Shown piece by piece: positions 1 through 7,238 of a stretch of DNA of 20,204 nt (position 1 is the first letter of the stretch; every line of letters begins with the position of its first letter). Origin of the DNA: JAQBQZ01 sp964554765. Its GTDB lineage: Bacteria; Patescibacteriota; Minisyncoccia; Phycocordibacterales; CAIRYW01. The notes beneath the pieces are model-generated. The model was given only the letters and a program-made list of their open reading frames with translations, did no database searches and was not told the DNA's origin. The position numbers and the translations under genes are program-made. The DNA lies in assembly GCA_964554765.1 (NCBI GenBank), contig CAZKPS010000012.1, forward strand, positions 1 to 20,204. The letters are read 5' to 3'.

Positions 1-43
1 GTTTATTTGTAATCTTTACGGTAAATGATTTTTAGGTTCTAAA

Positions 44-174
44 TTCTTCCTCTTCGTTTGGTATTGTTAAGTCAAGATTTATATAATCCTCTGCTATTTT
101 TTTGAAAAACAGGATAATATTTTTGACGGAGAAATGCATTCTTGTAACGGATACCAAACGAAGAGTGGGAATAA
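44..174. repeat. Intergenic inverted repeat with 15-bp perfect arms
   Basis: Positions 50-64 (CTCTTCGTTTGGTAT) and 151-165 (ATACCAAACGAAGAG) are perfect reverse complements, 86 bases apart; similarity continues outward imperfectly to about 44 and 174. Between the arms there is a second weak inverted pair, around AATCCT (near 87) and AGGATA (near 112). No reading frame of note is present in 1-266. It may be a folded non-coding element or a small mobile repeat; no second copy was seen in this window. Confidence 0.5.
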
Positions 175-196
175 CTAATTACGAATAACCAAAAAC

Positions 197-236
197 TATA
201 AAAAATATCATACCTTTAGGTATGATATTTTTTATA
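197..236. terminator. Bidirectional intrinsic terminator
   Basis: An 18-bp perfect stem (197-214 with 219-236) closes a TTTA tetraloop. The core is ATCATACC/GGTATGAT, with an A-run on one side and a T-run on the other, so it can act in both directions. It lies just past the stop codon of the minus-strand PilB-like gene (267) and probably ends that transcript. Confidence 0.8.
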
Positions 237-266
237 GGTCATAGGTTATTTGTTGTATGTTTTTTG

Positions 267-1982
267 TTAAACTGTTACTTCACTCACGAATTCTTCTGTG
301 TCTGGAGTAATATCAATTACTCGCTCGAGCTCGTCTATAGTACTTATTCCATTTAATACTTTTTGGATACCATCTTCCTGAAGATTTAGGATATTTTGGT
401 GATCTGCAGCTTTTGCTATTTCTCGGTCACTTGGGTTTTCATATACAACTTGCTCAACTGCCTTGTCGATGACAATAGCTTCGTATACTGCTACTCGTCC
501 TTTGTATCCTGTCCCATTACAGAGTTCACATCCGTCTTTTGTAGCTTCAAACACTTCAACCTCTTGAAGTACTGTTTCTCCTTTTCGTCTTATGTTTGCA
601 CTATGGTATGCAATTATTTTCTTTTTGTCTTCTGGGATTGGTACACGTTTTGCACACCCTGTACACACCTTTCGAATAAGTCGCTGAGCAATAGAGACAC
701 TAATACCCGATGTGAGAATCTTTGGATTGATACCAAGGTCGATAAGTCGTGTGAATGCTCCCGCGGCATTATTGGTGTGGAGTGTAGAGAACACCAAGTG
801 TCCTGTGAGTGATGCGTGCATCGCAATCTCTGCTGTTTCTGCATCTCGGATTTCTCCCACAAGAATCACGTCAGGGTCCTGTCGCAAAGTCGATCGGAGT
901 CCCGCTGCGAATGTATAACCTTTTTCAGCTTCCACCTGAGTCTGTACAATTCCTTCGAGGTGGTACTCAATAGGGTCTTCGATAGTGATCACTTTTACTC
1001 CTGGTTCATAAACTTTTCGTACGAAGGCATAGAGAGTGGTTGTTTTACCTGATCCTGTAGGTCCTGTAGTGAGGATGAGGCCAGATGGTTTTGACATCTC
1101 GTGAGTAAAAATCTTTAGAAGTTTTTCTGGAATTCCTAATTCCTCGAGAGGGGTAGAGATTGAGTCTGGATTCAAAACTCGCATCACAATTGATTCGCCA
1201 TATGCACCAGGGAGAATAGATGTTCGGATCTCAATCTCTGCTTTTTCGAGCTTTACACTGAATCGCCCGTCTTGAGCATTTTCTTTAATATTAAGTTTTA
1301 GATTTGAGAGAAGTTTTATACGTGAAATGAGAAGTTCGTATGTCTCATTATCAAAATTAATGATATCTACAAGTACACCATCAAGTCGATATCGAAGTCG
1401 AGTAATCTTTTCCTCTGGTTCGATGTGGATATCAGATGCTCCAAGTGAGATAGCACCCGCCATAATAATTCCGATGATTTTTGATACACGATATACTCGT
1501 TTTACAGCGATTGTGTCATCAACTAGTTTTTGAATATCTGCAATTGTTTTTACTTTTGAACTTAAGTCTTGGATTTCATCACTTGATATATCGAGTGATC
1601 CAGCTTTTGTAGCCATAGCAAACGAGAGGTCTTTGTATCGATCCCATGCTTTCTCGAGACTAGCGAGAGACACCATATATACATTTACTCGGTACTCTTT
1701 CTCCTCAAGTTCTTTTATGAGTTTTTTTACATCTTCCTTATTTGGAGATTGGACGGCGATGGAGAGGATTTTACCCACCATCTTGAATGTGGCACATTTT
1801 GTAGCTCGAGCTCGATCTTCCGGGATGAGTCGGAGCGCATCGGTGTTTATGGTGATTCCTGAGAGATCGACATATTCAACGCCATATTTTCTAGAAAGTA
1901 TCTGAGCAAGCTCCTCCTCCTCTTTTTTTCGGAGGGACTCGATTTGCGAACCTTGTTTGTCTTCATCGAATATTATTGTCAT
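267..1982 (-). CDS. pilB: Type IV pilus assembly / type II secretion ATPase (PilB/GspE family)
   Basis: A hexameric cytoplasmic ATPase that powers pilus extension or secretion. The 571-residue protein has an N-terminal GspE_N-like region (about 1-150), then the motor domain. Visible motifs are Walker A GPTGSGKTT near residue 307, the Asp box (TIEDPIEYHLEG), Walker B (VILVGEIRDAETA) and the His box (STLHTNNAAGAFTRLIDLG). A CTGC pair and a later CELCNGTGY form the family's zinc-binding CxxC...CxxC. The length is typical of PilB. The start at 1982 is supported by TATAAT six bases upstream, which predicts a leaderless mRNA. It is divergent from tsaE across 28 bp. No other pilus gene lies in the window, so PilB versus GspE cannot be settled; T4P PilB is the likelier choice in this lineage. 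Confidence 0.93.
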   Translation of the reverse strand: MTIIFDEDKQGSQIESLRKKEEEELAQILSRKYGVEYVDLSGITINTDALRLIPEDRARATKCATFKMVGKILSIAVQSPNKEDVKKLIKELEEKEYRVNVYMVSLASLEKAWDRYKDLSFAMATKAGSLDISSDEIQDLSSKVKTIADIQKLVDDTIAVKRVYRVSKIIGIIMAGAISLGASDIHIEPEEKITRLRYRLDGVLVDIINFDNETYELLISRIKLLSNLKLNIKENAQDGRFSVKLEKAEIEIRTSILPGAYGESIVMRVLNPDSISTPLEELGIPEKLLKIFTHEMSKPSGLILTTGPTGSGKTTTLYAFVRKVYEPGVKVITIEDPIEYHLEGIVQTQVEAEKGYTFAAGLRSTLRQDPDVILVGEIRDAETAEIAMHASLTGHLVFSTLHTNNAAGAFTRLIDLGINPKILTSGISVSIAQRLIRKVCTGCAKRVPIPEDKKKIIAYHSANIRRKGETVLQEVEVFEATKDGCELCNGTGYKGRVAVYEAIVIDKAVEQVVYENPSDREIAKAADHQNILNLQEDGIQKVLNGISTIDELERVIDITPDTEEFVSEVTV

Positions 1983-2010
1983 AGTTGTATTATATAGTAT
2001 AACTATTAGT
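1983..2010. promoter_or_regulatory. Divergent promoter region between pilB and tsaE
   Basis: Only 28 bases separate the two start codons. On the minus strand TATAAT (1994-1989) lies six bases before the pilB ATG. On the plus strand TATAAC (1998-2003) lies seven bases before the tsaE ATG. The hexamers sit almost back to back, so RNA polymerase may be unable to serve both genes at once. Neither gene has a recognisable Shine-Dalgarno sequence. The plus-strand hexamer is weak because it lacks the final T. Confidence 0.6.
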
Positions 2011-2451
2011 ATGAAAATAATTTCAAAGTCTTTTGAGGATACAAAACAGTTTGCAAGCGATATTATTTATACCCTTGCTAAAAAAACTTCAACACGAGCA
2101 ACAGTAATTGACCTAAAGGGGGATTTGGGGGCAGGAAAGACCACTCTTGTGCAGATGTTAGGGCGAGAGCTCGGAGTAACTGAGACAATCCAGAGTCCGA
2201 CGTTTGTGTTAATGAAGATCTACAATATTCAACATCCAATATTCAAGCGTTTGGTTCATATTGATGCATACAGAATAGATGATATTGATGAGGCCAAGAT
2301 CCTCAAACTCGAAGAGGTGTTTGCCGACCCAACAAATCTTGTTTGCATCGAATGGGCGGAGAAAATAAAGGAGATAATGCCAAAAGATGCTGTTGAGATA
2401 GCGTGTACGCTCCTTTCAAATGACGAGCATCAGTATGAAGTAAAGGTATAG
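2011..2451 (+). CDS. tsaE: tRNA threonylcarbamoyladenosine biosynthesis ATPase TsaE
   Basis: TsaE (YjeE family) is the P-loop ATPase that drives turnover of the TsaB-TsaD complex making t6A37 in ANN-decoding tRNAs. From the ATG at 2011 it is 146 residues, normal for the family. Visible features are Walker A GDLGAGKTTLVQML, the switch segment QSPTFVLMKIY, HIDAYRID, and the C-terminal VCIEWAEKIKEIMP signature. The frame stays open upstream to 1957, but that would enter the divergent promoter and pilB, and MKIISKSFEDT is the natural N-terminus. It is followed after 43 bases by polA, which has its own promoter. Confidence 0.93.
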   Translation: MKIISKSFEDTKQFASDIIYTLAKKTSTRATVIDLKGDLGAGKTTLVQMLGRELGVTETIQSPTFVLMKIYNIQHPIFKRLVHIDAYRIDDIDEAKILKLEEVFADPTNLVCIEWAEKIKEIMPKDAVEIACTLLSNDEHQYEVKV

Positions 2452-2479
2452 ACCTGCATAAGATTCTTTCTCCTTTTTC

Positions 2480-2488
2480 TGCTAAAAT
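2480..2488 (+). promoter_or_regulatory. Extended -10 promoter of polA
   Basis: TGCTAAAAT is an extended -10 (TGN plus TAAAAT at 2483-2488) ending six bases before the polA ATG at 2495. Transcription starting about seven bases past the -10 would begin at the A of the ATG, giving a leaderless mRNA. No good -35 hexamer is seen, which fits an extended -10 promoter. Confidence 0.65.
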
Positions 2489-2494
2489 AGGGTA

Positions 2495-4873
2495 ATGGTG
2501 AAAGATGCTAAAAAGACTTTGGTACTCCTCGATGTGCACGCGATAATTCATCGTGCATATCACGCTCTCCCTGACTTTGCTTCAAGTAAGGGTGAACCGA
2601 CAGGTGCCCTCTATGGCCTCTGTCTCATGCTTTTCAAACTCATTGAGGATTTTAAGTCTGACTATATAGCAGCATGTTTTGACCTACCGAAGCCTACCTA
2701 CAGACATCTCGCATATGATGGATACAAAGCTGGGCGAAAGAAGACTGATGATGAACTCGTCTCGCAACTCATTCGGTCTCGAGAAGTGTTTAGAGCTTTT
2801 TCAATCCCTGAATATGACAAAGAAGGATTCGAAGCTGATGATATGCTCGGTACTATTGTAGAACAAATGAAGGATGAGAAGGATATTGAGATAATTATTG
2901 CTTCAGGAGATATGGATACAATGCAACTCATTAATGGTGAAAGAGTAAAGGTGTTTACTCTTCGAAAGGGGGTGAAGGATACTGTGACTTACGGCGAGAA
3001 AGAAGTAGTGGAGCGATTTGGATTTAAGCCAATCCAGCTTACAGACTACAAAGGACTCCGAGGTGATACATCGGACAATATTATTGGGATTAAAGGCATT
3101 GGAGAAAAAACTGCGACAACTCTCATCCAGACTTTTGGAACGATTGAAAATATGTATGAGAAGATTGAAGCTGGGAAAAAAGATGAATTCAAAAAGATAG
3201 GAGTGACAGACCGGATCTATGAGCTCCTCGCCGACAACAAAGACGAGGCGGTATTTTCAAAAATGCTCGCGACGATTCGTCGTGATGCACCGATTGATTT
3301 TAAACTCCCGGAGACTACTTGGCGAGAACATATCGAGATCGAAAAGGTCAAGAATATGTTGAAAATACTAGATTTTAGGAGTCTTGTACCAAAAGTTGAT
3401 GTTGTGTTTGGTGGAGGAAATAGTGATGCTAAAGAAAACGAAAAAGATTCTAAAAAAGAAATCAAAACAATCGAACATAATTTAAGTGATGAAGAAATTG
3501 AGAAGTTAAAAATCGCAACATTTGTTCTTAATTCTACAATCAGCAATCCAGAACTTTCTGATGTGCTCGCATATTCTGAAAACGAAGATGCCGAAGAAGC
3601 GAAAAAAAATATTCTAAAAGAAATCAAAAACAAAGGACTCGAATATGTATATGAGAAGATTGAGCTTCCGCTCATCCCGATAATTAAAAAAATGCACGAT
3701 GTAGGTGTTGCTATCGATGCAGAGTATTTGAAAAATCTTTCAAAGGAATATCATAAAGAACTCGACAAAATAGACAAGAAAATTTATGACCTCGCAGGTC
3801 ATGAATTCAATATTGATTCTCCAAAACAACTGGGTGTTGTACTTTATGAAGAGTTAAACCTCGTGGGTAAGAATATGAAAAAGACTGCTGGAGGTGCCAA
3901 GTCAACAAAAGAAAGTGAACTTGAAAAATTGAAAGACCTTCATCCGATAGTACCACTCATAATGGAACATCGAGAGCTCGCAAAACTTCTTGGTACTTAT
4001 ATTGATGTCATTCCAACACTTCTTGATGATAATGGGCGACTCCATCCAACATTTATTCAAACGGGGGCAGCAACAGGGCGAATGGCGTCAAAGGATCCTG
4101 GAGTGCAGAATATTCCTGTAAAGACTGAGATGGGGCGAGCTATTCGAAATGCATTCGTCGCAGAAAAAGGATTCAAACTTTGTGCATTCGACTACTCACA
4201 GATAGAGCTTCGAATCGCCGCGATACTTTCTGAAGACCAAAAACTTCAAGAGATTTTCAAAAGTGGAGAGGATGTTCACGCGGGAGTAGCGTCACAGGTC
4301 TTCGGGGTGTCGATAGGAGAGGTGACTAAGGATATGCGACGAAAGGCCAAGGTGATTAACTTCGGTATTCTCTATGGAATGGGAGTCAATGCTTTAAAGA
4401 CTAATCTTGGAAGCACTCGAGAAGAAGCTCAGAGATTCTATGATGACTACTTTAAAACATTCTCGACTTTGGCAGAATATCTCGAAAATACCAAGAAAGA
4501 GGCTGCCAAAAATGGCTTTGTGACAACAATGTATGGGAGAAGACGATATTTTGAAGGTATCAAATCCCATCTTCCATTTATTCGAGCGGCAGCAGAGCGA
4601 ATGGCTATCAATGCACCGATTCAGGGAACACAAGCAGATATTGTGAAGCTCGCGATGACTGAGATTGATCGAATATATGGAGATGATACAGATGTGAGAC
4701 TTCTTCTTCAGATTCACGACGAACTCATTTATGAAATCAAAGAAAGTAAAGTGAAAGAAGTTTCAGAGAAAATAAAATCAGTAATGGAGAATATAATGGA
4801 TCAAAAGATGACAAAAGGTGTACCGATTGTGGCAAATGCGAGTTGTGGTGAAAACTGGGGAGAAATGAAGTAG
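2495..4873 (+). CDS. polA: DNA polymerase I (5' nuclease plus polymerase, proofreading domain degenerate)
   Basis: Pol I fills repair gaps and removes RNA primers. This 792-residue protein is shorter than the E. coli enzyme (928). Residues 1-290 are a FEN-type 5' nuclease: AACFDLPKPTYRHLAYDGYK, GFEADDMLGTI, SGDMDTMQLI, then LRGDTSDNIIGIKGIGEKTA (helix-hairpin-helix). Residues of about 290-420 hold only a shortened, Lys/Glu-rich remnant of the 3'-5' exonuclease domain, without recognisable DEDD motifs. The polymerase domain carries motif A DYSQIELRI (566), motif B RRKAKVINFGILYG (615) and motif C QIHDELIYE (739). Proofreading is therefore probably absent, as in Taq polymerase. The extended -10 just upstream supports the chosen ATG. 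Confidence 0.97.
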   Translation: MVKDAKKTLVLLDVHAIIHRAYHALPDFASSKGEPTGALYGLCLMLFKLIEDFKSDYIAACFDLPKPTYRHLAYDGYKAGRKKTDDELVSQLIRSREVFRAFSIPEYDKEGFEADDMLGTIVEQMKDEKDIEIIIASGDMDTMQLINGERVKVFTLRKGVKDTVTYGEKEVVERFGFKPIQLTDYKGLRGDTSDNIIGIKGIGEKTATTLIQTFGTIENMYEKIEAGKKDEFKKIGVTDRIYELLADNKDEAVFSKMLATIRRDAPIDFKLPETTWREHIEIEKVKNMLKILDFRSLVPKVDVVFGGGNSDAKENEKDSKKEIKTIEHNLSDEEIEKLKIATFVLNSTISNPELSDVLAYSENEDAEEAKKNILKEIKNKGLEYVYEKIELPLIPIIKKMHDVGVAIDAEYLKNLSKEYHKELDKIDKKIYDLAGHEFNIDSPKQLGVVLYEELNLVGKNMKKTAGGAKSTKESELEKLKDLHPIVPLIMEHRELAKLLGTYIDVIPTLLDDNGRLHPTFIQTGAATGRMASKDPGVQNIPVKTEMGRAIRNAFVAEKGFKLCAFDYSQIELRIAAILSEDQKLQEIFKSGEDVHAGVASQVFGVSIGEVTKDMRRKAKVINFGILYGMGVNALKTNLGSTREEAQRFYDDYFKTFSTLAEYLENTKKEAAKNGFVTTMYGRRRYFEGIKSHLPFIRAAAERMAINAPIQGTQADIVKLAMTEIDRIYGDDTDVRLLLQIHDELIYEIKESKVKEVSEKIKSVMENIMDQKMTKGVPIVANASCGENWGEMK

Positions 4874-4891
4874 TGGGTCAATATTTTCATG

Positions 4892-4918
4892 GCGCACTCA
4901 TCAAATGTTTTCTTTGAT
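4892..4918 (+). other. Small hairpin downstream of polA
   Basis: TCATCAAA and TTTGATGA pair around a short T-rich loop, about 20-45 bases after the polA stop codon. No clear T-run follows, so terminator activity is doubtful. The rest of 4874-4995 holds no other obvious feature; the promoter of the next gene must lie here but no convincing hexamers were found. Confidence 0.3.
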
Positions 4919-4995
4919 GATATCTTGCGTAAATTTAGTTTTATTGTACTATTCCAGTGTTAGATCTTGTTCCTCAATAAAATAAAAAGACAAAC

Positions 4996-5349
4996 ATGAA
5001 ACTCAGAATCGTATCAGTCCATGAGAGTGTTGATGAAATTTGCCCCCAAGATGAATTTGTTCGAAGAGCCAGGGCCTTATCTCAAGGTAAGGCGGATCAA
5101 GATCTTTTTGCGTCAGCATTGAAGCGGCCAGATCTTGATTCGATACCAAAGACAGTCAAGGTTGATGGGCGTGATGTTGAAATCAAAAACATTGCGTTCG
5201 TCGATGCCCATTTCGACGGTTGGGATGCTAATGATCCTCAAAATATCAGGTTCTTGTATCATGGGGGCGATAAGTTGTATGAAAATCGCCCTTGGGGACT
5301 TGAATCTTGCGATTCTTCTTGGGTTGTCGTCACTGGATTAGAATCCTAA
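4996..5349 (+). CDS. Hypothetical protein, 117 residues
   Basis: I do not recognise this gene. It encodes a 117-residue soluble protein with no signal peptide or membrane segment, a beta-strand-like start (MKLRIVSVHESVDEI) and a middle rich in charged and aromatic residues (FVDAHFDGWDANDPQNIRFLYHGGDKLYENRPWG). It stands alone between polA and holA and has a strong terminator eight bases past its stop, which supports it as a real single-gene unit. The ATG at 4996 has only an A-rich stretch in front of it and no clear Shine-Dalgarno or close -10, unlike many neighbours. Base composition is a little richer in G and C than the flanking genes, so recent acquisition is possible. Confidence 0.7.
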   Translation: MKLRIVSVHESVDEICPQDEFVRRARALSQGKADQDLFASALKRPDLDSIPKTVKVDGRDVEIKNIAFVDAHFDGWDANDPQNIRFLYHGGDKLYENRPWGLESCDSSWVVVTGLES

Positions 5350-5356
5350 TATCTAC

Positions 5357-5383
5357 CCGTCAAACTTGGTTTGACGGCTTTTT
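5357..5383 (+). terminator. Intrinsic terminator
   Basis: CCGTCAAA (5357-5364) pairs with TTTGACGG (5370-5377) around CTTGG, followed by CTTTTTA. It is correctly placed and oriented to end transcription of the small gene at 4996-5349. Confidence 0.9.
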
Positions 5384-5409
5384 ATATTTAACTTTTAATG
5401 TGCCTCTAA

Positions 5410-5418
5410 TGTTATAAT
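5410..5418 (+). promoter_or_regulatory. Extended -10 promoter of holA
   Basis: TGTTATAAT carries a consensus TATAAT (5413-5418) with the TGN extension. It ends exactly six bases before the holA ATG at 5425, predicting a leaderless transcript. No convincing -35 is present. Confidence 0.75.
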
Positions 5419-5424
5419 ACCCCT

Positions 5425-6141
5425 ATGATATTTTTTTACTACGGGACAGACAGAGAAAAGATTCAAAAGACTGCACGAGCGACTTTTGAAGCATTGCAAA
5501 AGAAGAAGCCGGATGCGAGCTTTGTTACTTTCGGTGTGGAAAATCTTGATGATCAAACACTTCAAGAAATAACTGCATCCCAAGGTCTTTTTGAACGAAA
5601 GGTTGTGGCAAAGATTGCTGACATTCTGGATGACAAAGAAAAAGGGGAAATGATACAGAAATTCCTGAAAGAAATGAAAGCAACTGAAAACATTATTGTC
5701 TGGTCAGAAGGTGAGGTAAACAAAGCACCACTCGAGAAAATAAAAAAGTATGCAGAAAAAGTAGAAGAGTTCGGCGTAAAACAAAAAGCCGAAAAGAAAT
5801 TCTCTAGTATTTTCAAAATGACAGATGCGATAGGGGACAAAGACAAAAAGAATGCGTGGGCATTACTTCGTAACGAGCTCGATCAAGGGACAGCAGATGA
5901 AGAAATTCACGGAACAATATTTTGGCAAATGAAATCAATCCTTCTTGCAAAGAAAACAAAAAGTGCTGATGAAGTAGGGCTCAATCCATATGTATATGGA
6001 AAAGCAAAATCATTTTCTCGAAACTGGGAAGAGGGAGAATTAAATACTGCTATTTCTACTCTTGTTGATATGTATCACAAGGCACACCGAGGGGAAGTAG
6101 ACTTTGAGGTAGAGTTGGAGAGGTGGGTGCTTAAGATTTAA
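5425..6141 (+). CDS. holA: DNA polymerase III delta subunit (clamp loader)
   Basis: HolA opens the beta sliding clamp within the clamp-loader complex. The protein is 238 residues, shorter than the E. coli subunit (343). Family features are the N-terminal IFFYYGTDREKIQKTARATFEAL, the segment ITASQGLFERKVVAKIADIL (matching the usual 'sLFgerrlV' clamp-contact strand), the ENIIVWSEGEVNK strand, and a helical C-terminal region with IFWQMKSILLAKK and DMYHKAHRGEVDFEVELERWVL. The reduced length comes mainly from a short central region. It has its own terminator upstream and its own promoter, and is followed after 17 bases by a membrane-protein gene that may be co-transcribed. Confidence 0.85.
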   Translation: MIFFYYGTDREKIQKTARATFEALQKKKPDASFVTFGVENLDDQTLQEITASQGLFERKVVAKIADILDDKEKGEMIQKFLKEMKATENIIVWSEGEVNKAPLEKIKKYAEKVEEFGVKQKAEKKFSSIFKMTDAIGDKDKKNAWALLRNELDQGTADEEIHGTIFWQMKSILLAKKTKSADEVGLNPYVYGKAKSFSRNWEEGELNTAISTLVDMYHKAHRGEVDFEVELERWVLKI

Positions 6142-6158
6142 AAATAATTCATATATCT

Positions 6159-6740
6159 ATGTTTACAGACATTGGTTTGATACTAATATCGATTTGCCTT
6201 TCATTATTTGGTAGCTATAAATATATTTATGACACAATCAAAGGCAACACAAGACCAAATAGGGTTTCGCAAGGTTTATGGGCTCTTATCCCATTTATTG
6301 GAGTCGGAGCTGCATTGTCTTCTGGTGCAGGAGTTTTAACTACTGTTAGAACTTTTATGGCTGGTCTTGTCCCTCTAGTAATTTTTATTGCTTCTTTTGT
6401 GAATAAGACTGGATATTGGAAAACTACAAAATTTGACTACCTCTGCGGATCAATTTCCTTATTTGCTTTACTTCTGTGGGTTGCTATTGATCTTCCTGTT
6501 TATGCTATTCTGGTGGCGGTGCTTGCCGATTTATTTGCTGCCATCCCAACTATCAAGAAATCTTGGACAAATCCTGAAAGTGAGACTGGGATGGCATATT
6601 TAATGGGGTTATTTAGTGTAATTGTAATCATTCCTACAATCAAAGTATTTGATATTCAAAATACAGCGTTTCAGATTTATCTAGCATCCGTAAATATTAT
6701 ATTAATATTTTGTATTTATAGAGGGAGGTTTTTTAAATAA
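6159..6740 (+). CDS. Multipass membrane protein of unknown function
   Basis: This 193-residue protein has about six or seven hydrophobic segments (near residues 3-20, 42-60, 62-82, 95-112, 112-130, 144-162 and 170-188). Two loops look like internal repeats: KGNTRPNRVSQGLWALIPF after the first segment and KKSWTNPESETGMAYLMGL later. Short proline/tryptophan loops between helix pairs recall PQ-loop or SWEET-type folds, but this is only a resemblance. It starts 17 bases after holA with no Shine-Dalgarno and no well-spaced -10, so it is probably read from the holA transcript. Substrate and role cannot be stated. Confidence 0.75.
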   Translation: MFTDIGLILISICLSLFGSYKYIYDTIKGNTRPNRVSQGLWALIPFIGVGAALSSGAGVLTTVRTFMAGLVPLVIFIASFVNKTGYWKTTKFDYLCGSISLFALLLWVAIDLPVYAILVAVLADLFAAIPTIKKSWTNPESETGMAYLMGLFSVIVIIPTIKVFDIQNTAFQIYLASVNIILIFCIYRGRFFK

Positions 6741-6763
6741 ATTCACTTAGGTCATGGATAAGA

Positions 6764-6863
6764 TATCGAACCCTACAGGTTCAGTACCCCGATTGGAGAT
6801 TTTGTTTCGCCAAAAGCTGGCTCACAAAATCTGCTCAATCGGGCTTCGATTCCTACACGAAAG
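6764..6863 (+). repeat. Nested T-arm-flanked hairpin, copy 1
   Basis: First of five related elements. Outer arms ATCGAA (near 6765) and TTCGAT (6845-6850) pair; the middle stem is CCCGATTG (6788-6795) with CAATCGGG (6836-6843); the inner stem is AGATTTTGT (6797-6805) with ACAAAATCT (6824-6832). The right flank, TTCGATTCCTAC, equals a tRNA T-loop plus the 3' T-stem strand. The left flank (from 6764) is nearly identical to that of copy 3. No coding frame explains it. Confidence 0.75.
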
Positions 6864-6864
6864 A

Positions 6865-6955
6865 GTCCAGTAGGAAATCTCGCCCACAGCGCGTGACTTT
6901 CAGGTTTTGTTCCTTATGGGTCACAAAACATAGAAAGTCTTTCGATTCCTAGCGT
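6865..6955 (+). repeat. Nested T-arm-flanked hairpin, copy 2
   Basis: The outer arms TAGGAAATC (6871-6879) and GATTCCTA (6944-6951) pair with one bulged base. The middle stem is GACTTTC (6895-6901) with GAAAGTC (6933-6939), and the inner stem is GTTTTGT (6904-6910) with ACAAAAC (6923-6929). The left flank GTCCAGTAGGAA (6865-6876) is identical to the complement of the 3' end of tRNA-Lys at 7132-7143, so it looks derived from that tRNA. Confidence 0.75.
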
Positions 6956-6963
6956 AAGTAGAA

Positions 6964-7069
6964 TATCGAACCTTACAGGTTCAGTACACCTTTTAGTGAT
7001 TTTGTTTCGTCCCTCACAAAATCAGCTCAAAAGGTTTTCGATTCCTACACGAAAGTCCCCCGGACTTTC
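6964..7069 (+). repeat. Nested T-arm-flanked hairpin, copy 3, with side hairpin
   Basis: The outer arms ATCGAA (near 6965) and TTCGAT (7037-7042) pair. The middle stem is CCTTTT (6989-6994) with AAAAGG (7029-7034), and the inner stem is GATTTTGT (6998-7005) with ACAAAATC (7016-7023). After TTCGATTCCTAC comes a second hairpin, GAAAGTCC (7051-7058) with GGACTTTC (7062-7069). The same order (main hairpin, GAAAG side hairpin, large palindrome) recurs at 16872-17059. Confidence 0.75.
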
Positions 7070-7070
7070 T

Positions 7071-7136
7071 TGGACGCACAAAAATACAAAAAACCACAAG
7101 AATTTTCTTGTGGTTTTTTGTATTTTTGTGCGTCCA
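7071..7136. repeat. 66-bp palindrome overlapping the 3' end of tRNA-Lys
   Basis: Arms 7071-7102 and 7105-7136 are perfect 32-bp reverse complements separated by only TT. The right arm includes the last eight bases of tRNA-Lys. In the minus-strand transcript this is the tRNA trailer, and its far arm carries an exact copy of the tRNA 5' acceptor strand (GCGTCCA). The T-rich arm could also end transcription. The perfection suggests recent formation by template switching or strong selection. Confidence 0.9.
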
Positions 7137-7201
7137 GTAGGAATCGAACCTACGACCGTCTCCTTAAAAGGGAGCTGCTCTACCGACTGAGCTATGGACG
7201 C
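7129..7201 (-). tRNA. tRNA-Lys (anticodon TTT)
   Basis: A 73-base cloverleaf reads on the minus strand. The acceptor GCGTCCA pairs with TGGACGC and the discriminator is A. The D-arm is GCTC...GAGC, the anticodon loop CTTTTAA gives TTT, and the T-arm GTAGG-TTCGATT-CCTAC is perfect. The anticodon stem has a mismatch at 27-43 (G/A). CCA is not encoded; CAC follows. It decodes AAA and AAG. The 3' end is embedded in a long palindrome. Confidence 0.95.
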
Positions 7202-7238
7202 AATACGTGAAAATATATCAGAAAATCAAAAAAAGTCC

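Noticed and set aside
3217..3675. 152-residue ORF antisense to polA
   Set aside because: It is a shadow of the polA reading frame, with Ser/Phe-rich composition typical of reverse-strand translation.
6764..7136. CRISPR array downstream of tRNA-Lys
   Set aside because: The repeats are nested hairpins with differing stems, not identical short repeats with regular unique spacers, and no cas gene is nearby.
6996..7190. 64-residue plus-strand ORF
   Set aside because: It crosses hairpin copy 3, the palindrome and the tRNA-Lys gene, so it is a chance frame.
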